Origin: Myxococcota bacterium
GTDB lineage: Bacteria > Myxococcota > Polyangia > GCA-2747355 > JAKLHH01
Direction: 5' to 3'
Length of the DNA stretch: 14,616 nucleotides
Assembly: GCA_022710245.1 (NCBI GenBank)
Contig: JAKLHH010000057.1
Span: forward strand, 1-14,616
Shown: positions 1 to 5,681 of the stretch, piece after piece
Numbering within the stretch: the first letter of the stretch is position 1
Layout of the letters: each line of letters opens with the position of its first letter
Program-made: the position numbers and the translations under genes
The notes under the pieces: generated by a model
The model's input: the letters and a program-made list of their open reading frames with translations, nothing else
Databases searched by the model: none
What the model was told of the DNA's origin: nothing

Positions 1-81
1 CACGACGCGGCAGGCCGCTAAGCTGGCCAGCAGCGTTAGGCTCGCGAGCGCGAGCTTCGGCACCGCACCCTCGGCTCTCAT
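1..81 (-). CDS. 5' end of a lipoprotein gene (partial, runs off left edge)
   Basis: Only the first 27 codons are inside the window. They encode a type II (lipoprotein) signal peptide: a short start with Arg2 and Lys9, a hydrophobic stretch at residues 10-23, and a lipobox Leu21-Ala22-Ala23-Cys24. Cys24 would be the lipidated residue of the mature protein. The start at 81 is preferred over an in-frame ATG at 87 because GGAGGG lies six bases before the ATG at 81 but touches the one at 87. The gene lies in the same direction as the DUF362 gene, with a 117-base gap, so co-transcription is possible. The function of the mature protein cannot be told. Confidence 0.72.
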   Translation of the reverse strand, partial: MRAEGAVPKLALASLTLLASLAACRVV

Positions 82-102
82 GGGCATCCCTCCTCGAGTC
101 CA

Positions 103-130
103 GGCGACCCTGGCAGGGCGACCCTAGCAG
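103..130. repeat. 14-base tandem direct repeat upstream of the lipoprotein gene
   Basis: GGCGACCCTGGCAG (103-116) is followed directly by GGCGACCCTAGCAG (117-130), with one mismatch. It sits 20-50 bases upstream of the partial lipoprotein start, where an operator or promoter would be expected. Chance is not excluded in such GC-rich sequence. Confidence 0.35.
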
Positions 131-157
131 GAGGCCCGGGAGCATGCCTCTTTTTTT
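129..157 (+). terminator. hairpin followed by seven T (terminator-like)
   Basis: AGGAGGC (129-135) can pair with GCCTCTT (146-152) across a 10-base loop with one G-T pair, and T151-T157 follows. On the plus strand this has the shape of an intrinsic terminator. No plus-strand gene lies upstream in the window to be terminated, and on the minus strand the T tract is on the wrong side. The call is therefore weak. The rest of the 88-198 gap shows nothing I can assign. Confidence 0.25.
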
Positions 158-198
158 GCTCAGGTCTTCCGAGATGCGTCGAGGAGGGAGCGGCGGTC

Positions 199-1494
199 TC
201 AGCGCCCCTGGCAGCCGCAGCCGCCGGGCTGGCCGTGGTGCCGCCGCCTGGCGGCGAGCTCGGGCGCCTCGCGGACGGCGGTGCGGAGCACGCCGAGCGA
301 GGTGAGGAACGCCTTGGCGCCGATGCGCTTCAGCTCGGGCGCGCTCTCGCCCACCGTGGGGAAGCCGCGCTCGTCAGGGGTGAGGCTCTCCCAGTTGCGG
401 AAGAGCCGCCCCCAGTCGCTCTCCAGCGCGACCCGCATCTGCTCCTTGCCCTTCAGCGGGTACCAGAAGCTGTCGTGGTAGACGATGCTGGCGATGTAGG
501 CCCAGGGCGCGAGCACCGTCTTCAGCGACCACTCGACGGGCTTCTTCAGCGGGCCCCAGTAGATCTTGTGCTGCATCTTGGAGGCGAAGGTCATCTTGTG
601 AAACGGGCCCTCGAAGTGCCAGTTCTCCTGCGCCGCGTCGAGGTCGCCGACGAGCTCGATCTCGCGCGGGTCGCCGCAGCCGAGCCCGAGGTCGTGCGCC
701 AGGCGGATGAAGCGGAGCGAGAGCGGGTCGAAGCCCATCAGCTTGGCCGCCACCGCGTCGATCGCCACCTGGTCGGCCGAGGCGAGGATGACGTTCTTCA
801 CGTGCGGCACCATGCAGCGCGGCCCGGGGCCGTCGCCGGCGAAGGTGCCGTCCATCACCGCGAAGAGCCCTCGGTGGATCTTCTTCTGGATCATCAGCAG
901 GTCGACCAGCGTCTCGTTGATGACCGGGTGGGTCCAGTGGCGCTTCTCGTTGAGCAGGCCGCCGAAGGCGTTCTTCATCGCGCCGGTCGAGGTGGTGAAG
1001 ACGTGGGTCTTCACCGTCGGCAGGTGGATGATGTTCTCGCCGATGAAGCGCTTCGGGATGTGGAAGCCCTTCGGGTAGACCTGGTTCAAGACCAGGAACT
1101 TGTCGGCCAGGTCGCCCACCGCGTCGCGGACGTGGATCCACTCCTCGCCCTCGTAGAGGTGCACGTTGCGCAGGCCGTGCGCCTCGATCACGTTGAGCTG
1201 CTTGTTCTCGCGCTCGCCGAGGTGCGCGTCGATGACCACGGTGCGGTTGTGGCAGCCGTGGATCAGCGCCGGGTCGTAGCCGTCCTGCTTCATCGCGCGC
1301 ACCACCCCGTCGAGCTGCCAGGGCGTGGTCGAGGACGAGGGGAAGAAGAAGTGCCAGCTGATGTTGATCTTCAGCCCGGTGTCCGCGTCCTTGGCGATGA
1401 CGTCCTGGTAGCGGGCGAGGTTCATCGCGCGGTGGTAGTCCTCGAAGACCGTCCGCGGCGTGGTGCGCAGGACGGCGACGATGCTCTTGGCCAT
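199..1494 (-). CDS. DUF362 domain-containing protein
   Basis: This 431-residue protein is recognisable as a DUF362 family member. The segment around residues 157-178 contains the family-type motif Pro159-Thr-Val-Lys162-Thr-His164 and then Lys174-Asn175. A second conserved block, Met-Asp-Gly at 214-216, leads into Gly-Asp-Gly-Pro (220-223) and then Ala-Asp-Gln-Val-Ala-Ile-Asp-Ala (240-247) before Gly254. The biochemical role of this family is unclear. Some members carry 4Fe-4S ferredoxin motifs, but none is seen here. No signal peptide or membrane segment is apparent, so a cytoplasmic location is likely. The C-terminal tail ends in Gly-Cys-Gly-Cys-Gln-Gly-Arg after a run of Arg/His, which could bind metal. 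The start is supported by AGAGGA eight bases upstream. The POT transporter gene lies 103 bases upstream in the same direction. Confidence 0.88.
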   Translation of the reverse strand: MAKSIVAVLRTTPRTVFEDYHRAMNLARYQDVIAKDADTGLKINISWHFFFPSSSTTPWQLDGVVRAMKQDGYDPALIHGCHNRTVVIDAHLGERENKQLNVIEAHGLRNVHLYEGEEWIHVRDAVGDLADKFLVLNQVYPKGFHIPKRFIGENIIHLPTVKTHVFTTSTGAMKNAFGGLLNEKRHWTHPVINETLVDLLMIQKKIHRGLFAVMDGTFAGDGPGPRCMVPHVKNVILASADQVAIDAVAAKLMGFDPLSLRFIRLAHDLGLGCGDPREIELVGDLDAAQENWHFEGPFHKMTFASKMQHKIYWGPLKKPVEWSLKTVLAPWAYIASIVYHDSFWYPLKGKEQMRVALESDWGRLFRNWESLTPDERGFPTVGESAPELKRIGAKAFLTSLGVLRTAVREAPELAARRRHHGQPGGCGCQGR

Positions 1495-1572
1495 GCTCTT
1501 CGTCCTCTCTTCCCCCCGGCTCCTGCTTCTTAGACCGCCTGGCGTCCGGGCTCAAGGGGCTGCGATGTTGCT

Positions 1573-1594
1573 ACGTCCACGCGCCGGCGGACGT
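1573..1594. other. small inverted repeat in the gap after the transporter gene
   Basis: ACGTCC (1573-1578) and GGACGT (1589-1594) form perfect 6-bp arms around a 10-base loop, just downstream of the transporter stop codon. No T tract follows on the minus strand, so it is at most a weak hairpin. The remaining 1495-1572 gap carries the ribosome binding site of the DUF362 gene and nothing else I can name. Confidence 0.25.
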
Positions 1595-1597
1595 CGA

Positions 1598-2998
1598 TCA
1601 CGCCGGAGTCTCCTTGGGCTGCTTCTCGAGCCAGCGGTTGTAGAGCCACATGCAGGCCGCCGAGGCGAAGCCGATCCCCATCAGGATCAGCCAGCCGAGC
1701 GCCGCCCGCCGGTTGTCGAGGCGGAGCAGGCCGTCGGGCAGCTTCTCCGCGCCCTTGCTCATCACCTCGTTGAAGATCGCCGCGCCGACCGGCCCGCCGA
1801 TCAGCGAGCCGATCGCCATCGGCAGGTTCGCGTAGCCGAGGAAGAGCCCCTCCTGCCCCTTGGGCGCCAGCGCGCCGATGTACTCGAAGGTCCGCGCCGA
1901 GGTGAAGAGCTCGCCGAAGGCGACCAGCGCCACCGTCAGGATGATGAAGACCGAGCCGATCGGCAGCCAGACCCACTCGGCGCGCACGCCGCCGCTGGTG
2001 AAGATGGGTCCGAGGTTGATCACCATCGAGACGCCGATGATCACGCTGCCCACCACCATCGAGCGGATCGGCTTCATCTTGCCGAAGAGCTTGGTGATGA
2101 GGAGCTGGAAGGCGACGATGCAGATGGGGTTCGCCATCGTGTAGAGGTCGACCGCCGGGTTGGTCTCCACCACCTTCTTCAGGTAGAGCGGCAGCACGTT
2201 GTAGACCTGGCTGTAGAGGAAGTTGAACCCCGAGGAGACGAGCAGGAAGAGCGTGAAGCGGCCGCTCTTCAGCACCAGCACCATGTCGACGAGGATGCGC
2301 CCGATCGAGCGGCGCGGCTTGGCCGGCGCGCCGAGGGCCGGCTCCGGGTCGCGGTAGGAGAGGAGCACGACCAGGAAGGCCGCCGCCGAGCAAGCCATCG
2401 CCACGCCGAAGATGAAGGAGAGGCCGTAGCGCGTGCGCGCGAGGTACCCCATGCTGCGGCCGAAGAGCGAGCCGACGTTGATGATCATGTAGAAGATCGA
2501 GAAGCCGAGCGTGGTGCGGACGCCCGAGGTCTTCTGCACGGTGCCCGCGATGCACGGCTTGACGATGGAGCCGCCGAGGCCGATCAGGATCAGCGCGGCG
2601 ACGACGGGCACCATCACGCCGGCCCCCGCGGTCACGTCGTCCGCGATATCCTTGGAGAGCTCGGCCCCGCCCAGCCAGACGGGGTAGCCCATCAGGAAGT
2701 AGCCGCCCACGAGGAGCACGAAGGCCGCCAGCAGCGAGCGGCGGAAGCCGACCTGGTCGGCGATGGTGCCCGAGAGGATGGGCAGGAAGTAGACGAGCGT
2801 CCAGAGGAGGCCGTTGAGCGTGCTCGGCCAGTACTTGCCGAGGCCGAGCTGGCCCAGGTAGAGCACCACGAAGCTCGCCATCGAGTAGTAGGCGCCACGC
2901 TCGAAGAGCTCGGTGACGAGCGCCGTCCAGAAGGAGCGGGGGAAGGGTGCGGGGGCCACCGTCGGCTCGGGCTGCGGGGCCGGGGCTGAGTTGCTCAT
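1598..2998 (-). CDS. POT/PTR-family proton-coupled peptide transporter (MFS)
   Basis: This 466-residue inner-membrane protein has about twelve hydrophobic helices. A Pro/Ala-rich cytosolic tail (residues 1-20) precedes helix 1, which holds Glu30-x-x-Glu33-Arg34-x-x-Tyr37-Tyr38. This is the proton-coupling ExxER..YY motif of POT transporters, although the usual Phe after Arg is Gly35. The second family signature is seen at Gly142-Gly-Ser-Ile-Val-Lys147-Pro148-Cys and Phe166 to Gly180 (FSIFY...NVGSLFG). The third is the Gly362-Glu-Leu...Glu372-Tyr-Ile-Gly...Ala378-Pro-Lys segment. An MFS loop motif, Asp81-Gln-Val-Gly-Phe-Arg-Arg87, is present. The family imports di- and tripeptides with protons; the substrate here is inferred from family only. 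The start at 2998 excludes a low-complexity upstream extension. An ATG at 3007 is in frame and also possible. Neither has a convincing Shine-Dalgarno sequence. Confidence 0.87.
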   Translation of the reverse strand: MSNSAPAPQPEPTVAPAPFPRSFWTALVTELFERGAYYSMASFVVLYLGQLGLGKYWPSTLNGLLWTLVYFLPILSGTIADQVGFRRSLLAAFVLLVGGYFLMGYPVWLGGAELSKDIADDVTAGAGVMVPVVAALILIGLGGSIVKPCIAGTVQKTSGVRTTLGFSIFYMIINVGSLFGRSMGYLARTRYGLSFIFGVAMACSAAAFLVVLLSYRDPEPALGAPAKPRRSIGRILVDMVLVLKSGRFTLFLLVSSGFNFLYSQVYNVLPLYLKKVVETNPAVDLYTMANPICIVAFQLLITKLFGKMKPIRSMVVGSVIIGVSMVINLGPIFTSGGVRAEWVWLPIGSVFIILTVALVAFGELFTSARTFEYIGALAPKGQEGLFLGYANLPMAIGSLIGGPVGAAIFNEVMSKGAEKLPDGLLRLDNRRAALGWLILMGIGFASAACMWLYNRWLEKQPKETPA

Positions 2999-3005
2999 GG
3001 GGTGC

Positions 3006-3034
3006 ATCAACCCACGAGTTGCGCGAGGCGTCAA
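3006..3034 (-). promoter_or_regulatory. candidate promoter of the transporter gene, possibly leaderless
   Basis: On the minus strand, TTGACG (3034-3029) is a 5/6 match to a -35 box. Seventeen bases later comes GTTGAT (3011-3006), a poor 3/6 match to a -10 box. Seven further bases lead to the ATG at 2998. If this is real, transcription would begin at or next to the start codon, which would fit the lack of a Shine-Dalgarno sequence. Confidence 0.22.
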
Positions 3035-3141
3035 TCGCCTGCTGCTCCCTGCTGCTCTGCCCACTTGCGCGAGCGGGCCTGACTGCTCGGCCAGCCAGGA
3101 TCCAGGCTCGCCGCGTCGCCAGGACGAATGCCCACCGGGCA

Positions 3142-3172
3142 GGGTTCCGGCTGCAATTCCGGGGGTTCCGGC
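3142..3172. promoter_or_regulatory. three iterated TTCCGG sites in the divergent intergenic region
   Basis: GGGTTCCGGC occurs at 3142-3151 and again at 3163-3172, exactly 21 bases apart. A third TTCCGG core lies between them at 3157-3162. The location between divergent genes and the two-helical-turn spacing fit a repeated protein-binding site. This is inference from pattern alone. The flanking sequence from 3035 to 3141 shows nothing further that I can assign. Confidence 0.33.
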
Positions 3173-3236
3173 GATGGCCTCGATGGCATGTCGCCTGCAC
3201 CCCAGGGCGCTGACCGGTATGCCGAGAGGAGACTTT

Positions 3237-3263
3237 TCGCACGAAAGCTCCCACCTCGTGCGA
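3237..3263. promoter_or_regulatory. perfect dyad TCGCACGA-N11-TCGTGCGA
   Basis: The 8-bp arms at 3237-3244 and 3256-3263 are exact inverted repeats around an 11-base spacer. The dyad ends 48 bases before the lipoprotein start at 3312. It could be a dimeric repressor or activator site with half-sites 19 bases apart, or an RNA hairpin in the leader. Sequence alone does not decide between these. Confidence 0.38.
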
Positions 3264-3300
3264 CAGCAGCCAGCGGCCACCGTCTTCACCGTGAGACCCC

Positions 3301-3305
3301 GGAGG
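3301..3305 (+). promoter_or_regulatory. Shine-Dalgarno GGAGG that sets the start at 3312
   Basis: GGAGG is followed by six bases and then the ATG at 3312. The open frame extends upstream to 2913, but only this ATG combines a strong ribosome binding site with an immediate lipoprotein signal peptide. Confidence 0.8.
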
Positions 3306-3311
3306 CAACCC

Positions 3312-4949
3312 ATGAGAGCCCACCTGACCCGCCACGCGCTCCTCGCGCTGCTCGCCCTGCCGCTGCTCGCCTCGTGCGACGCGATGGACCCGGCCGAGGC
3401 CGACCCGGAGCTGGCCGGCATCAAGGACGAGGACGACACCAAGGCCGACGCCAGCGCGGTGGCCGTGTTCCTCAACTTCGAGTTCGACGCCGAGCTGCTG
3501 ACCGACCACGCCTGGGACCAGAAGGGCACCATCCAGGACCAGCTCCTCTACACGATGGGCCAGCTCAACGGCGAGACCGGCGTCGCGCGCCTCGACAAGG
3601 TCGAGCTCTCCAACCTGGTGAGCAAGGTCGAGGGCACGAAGACCCGCCTCAGCTACCACGCGAAGCTGCCGGTCGCCTGGGGCAAGAAGAGCCAGGTGCC
3701 GACGAGCTACACCTTCCGCCTGCCGCGCGACATCAGCTACGCCGGGCAGAGCGCGTTCACCGAGAAGTACAAGGGGAGCTGCGTCGAGTGGGGCGCGCAC
3801 GACGTGGACTCGGGCTCGATGTGGTACTACTTCCGCCCGGCGCAGTCGGGCTGCAAGCTCGACGCCGCCGACATCCTCGGAGCGACCGCGACGGTCACCC
3901 CGAGCACCACCACCACCACGGGCAAGTTCCCCGAGTACAACAAGGTCTGGGAGGACGGCGTCCTGCGCGTCGTCGCCATCTTCGGCAAGTACGAGGACGG
4001 CAAGACCGAGGGTGACGCGGGCATCAGCGGCTACAACAGCTTCGTCAGCCTGGTGAAGAGCCGCCTGGCGAGCGCGCAGCTCGTCACCACCCCGGCCGAC
4101 GTCCCGGCGAACCCCGGCGTCAAGGTCCCGGACATCACCCTCGCGGGCACGCTCCCCTCGGGCAAGAAGGTGGAGGTCGTGGCGCTCCTGGTCGACAACG
4201 TGCAGTCGGGCGGCGCCGCCTTCAACGCGCGCTACACCGAGCTCTCGACCCGCGCCGACGTCATCACCTACAACGGCCACGCGGGCCTCGGCTCGAACGT
4301 GCGCTTCCTCGCCCGCATGGGCAAGTGGGTCGCCGGCCAGTACGTGATCGTGTTCATGAACGGCTGCGACACCTTCGCCTACGTCGACGACGCGCTCAAC
4401 AACGCGCACAAGACCGTCAACCCGGACGACACGACGGGCACCAAGTACATCGACATCCTCACCAACGCGATGCCCTCGTACTTCAGCAACATGCCCTCCT
4501 CGACGATGGCGCTGGTGGACGGGCTCCTCGCCTTCGACGCGCCGAAGACCTACGAGCAGATCTTCGCGAACATCTCCAGCTCGCAGGTGGTGCTGGTGAC
4601 CGGCGAGCAGGACAACACCTACGTGCCGGGCGGCGGCGGCGGCGGCGGCACCACGGGCTGGCAGGGGATGACCGCGCAGGGGTCGCTGAAGAAGGGCAAC
4701 ATCAAGCGCTTCGCGACGCCGAAGCTGGCCAAGGGCGAGTACGTCTTCACGCTGAGCGGCACCGGCGACGCGGACCTCTACGTGCGCATCGGCACCCAGC
4801 CCTCGACGAGCCTCTACGACTGCCGCCCGTACCTCAAGGGCGCGGCGGAGACGTGCAAGGTGTCGCTGCCGGCCGACGCGGTCATCAACGTGATGGTCCG
4901 CGGCTTCAACGCCTCGACCTTCCAGCTGGCCGGCGCCGTCCAGCAGTAG
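3312..4949 (+). CDS. lipoprotein with caspase-like (clan CD-type) peptidase fold and C-terminal PPC domain
   Basis: The 545-residue precursor has a lipoprotein signal peptide with lipobox Leu19-Ala20-Ser21-Cys22, then an acidic linker. Residues 48-200 form a domain with no clear family and a likely disulfide pair, Cys157/Cys181. From about residue 215 an alternating strand/helix pattern appears. One hydrophobic strand ends in Gly-His323-Ala-Gly and the next ends in Asn-Gly-Cys352. This His-then-Cys order at strand ends is the catalytic arrangement of clan CD cysteine peptidases. The 29-residue spacing resembles gingipain-type enzymes. A seven-Gly hinge (440-446) leads to a PPC (pre-peptidase C-terminal) domain at about 457-545, with two Cys. 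The PPC domain often accompanies secreted peptidases. Activity is inferred, not shown. The protein should be membrane-anchored in the envelope. The weak point is the absence of a confident family match by eye. Confidence 0.8.
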   Translation: MRAHLTRHALLALLALPLLASCDAMDPAEADPELAGIKDEDDTKADASAVAVFLNFEFDAELLTDHAWDQKGTIQDQLLYTMGQLNGETGVARLDKVELSNLVSKVEGTKTRLSYHAKLPVAWGKKSQVPTSYTFRLPRDISYAGQSAFTEKYKGSCVEWGAHDVDSGSMWYYFRPAQSGCKLDAADILGATATVTPSTTTTTGKFPEYNKVWEDGVLRVVAIFGKYEDGKTEGDAGISGYNSFVSLVKSRLASAQLVTTPADVPANPGVKVPDITLAGTLPSGKKVEVVALLVDNVQSGGAAFNARYTELSTRADVITYNGHAGLGSNVRFLARMGKWVAGQYVIVFMNGCDTFAYVDDALNNAHKTVNPDDTTGTKYIDILTNAMPSYFSNMPSSTMALVDGLLAFDAPKTYEQIFANISSSQVVLVTGEQDNTYVPGGGGGGGTTGWQGMTAQGSLKKGNIKRFATPKLAKGEYVFTLSGTGDADLYVRIGTQPSTSLYDCRPYLKGAAETCKVSLPADAVINVMVRGFNASTFQLAGAVQQ

Positions 4950-4969
4950 CGCTCGTCCCGCTCCGCCCG

Positions 4970-5011
4970 GCTCGTCGTCGCCTCGTCTCCCCAGCTCGTC
5001 GTCGCCTCGTC
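4970..5011. repeat. direct repeat of CTCGTCGTCGCC type in the intergenic gap
   Basis: GCTCGTCGTCGCCTCGTC occurs at 4970-4987 and 4994-5011, followed by further CTCGTC units to about 5025. The stretch is low-complexity and non-coding. A 9-bp imperfect hairpin (5052-5060 with 5072-5080, one G-T pair, no T tract) follows. Nothing else is seen in 4950-5139. Confidence 0.45.
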
Positions 5012-5153
5012 GCCTCGTCTCGTCGTTGCTTCTCCCCCACGTTGAGGTCGTCTTCTCGTCGCGGTGGAGCAGACGAGGAGCGACTGCACTCCGCGGTTGT
5101 CGGGTGACCCGCGAGGTGCTCCAATCAAGCGCGTGGATCGGGGAGACGGGCTC

Positions 5154-5681
5154 GTGACCATCACCAGGCTGAGGACAGCGCCGCTGCTGCTCGCGGCGAC
5201 GCTCGCCACCGCGGCCCCCGGGCCAGCGCTCGCGGCGCCGCCCTCGGGCACGCTCCGCTGGGGCGCCAGCGCGGACCTCGGCGTCGGCCTCGACGCGGCC
5301 TCGTTCAGGCCGCGGCTGCGGGGCGCGCTCGGGGTGCGCCGCGCGCTCGGCTCGCGCCTCGAGGCAGCGCTCGCCTTCACCCTCGGCAGCGCCGAGGAGT
5401 CGCTCGACCTCGGCGCGAACGCGAGCGGCGCGGTCTGCTTCCGTCCCTGGCGGCTCACCCTCGCGCTCGGCTGGCGGCTCGGGGTCAGCGGCTTCCACGT
5501 CAATCGTCCGGTGGGCTCAGTCTGGACCGCGGCGCTCGTCACCGGGCCGCTCTTCGAGCTGCGCTATCCGCTCGGCTCGCGGCTCGAGCTCCGCGCCGCG
5601 CCGCTCGACGTCTTCTTCCTCTGGAACGACCTATGGATGGCAAGCTGGGAGCCGCGCGTCGGCCTCGCCTACCGCTTCTAG
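5154..5681 (+). CDS. small predicted outer-membrane beta-barrel protein
   Basis: The 175-residue product begins at GTG 5154, chosen because GGGGAG lies eight bases upstream and a signal peptide follows at once. That peptide has Arg5 and Arg7, a hydrophobic Leu/Ala core at 9-21, and a likely cleavage site after Ala25-Leu26-Ala27. The mature part alternates polar and hydrophobic residues in short Gly-rich strands with repeated 'Gly-Ser-Arg-Leu-Glu' style turns. It ends in Tyr-Arg-Phe, and a terminal Phe is typical of outer-membrane barrels recognised by the BAM machinery. With about 148 mature residues, a barrel of about eight strands would fit. No specific family is recognised. Its 3' end overlaps the next gene by 49 bases in another frame, so the two are probably co-expressed. 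Confidence 0.7.
   Translation: MTITRLRTAPLLLAATLATAAPGPALAAPPSGTLRWGASADLGVGLDAASFRPRLRGALGVRRALGSRLEAALAFTLGSAEESLDLGANASGAVCFRPWRLTLALGWRLGVSGFHVNRPVGSVWTAALVTGPLFELRYPLGSRLELRAAPLDVFFLWNDLWMASWEPRVGLAYRF

Noticed and set aside
2913..3311. Upstream extension of the caspase-like lipoprotein to 2913
   Set aside because: It would bury the lipoprotein signal peptide in the middle of the protein. The strong GGAGG before 3312 and the lipobox fix the start at 3312.
5064..5153. Start of the barrel gene at the ATG at 5064
   Set aside because: This would add 30 polar residues before the signal peptide. The GTG at 5154 has a ribosome binding site and places the signal peptide at the N-terminus.
1530..5498. 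1322-codon open frame on the minus strand across several genes
   Set aside because: It runs antisense to the lipoprotein and barrel genes and in a different frame of the transporter. Its composition is Arg/Ala/Gly/Val-rich with no domain. Long spurious open frames are expected at this GC content.
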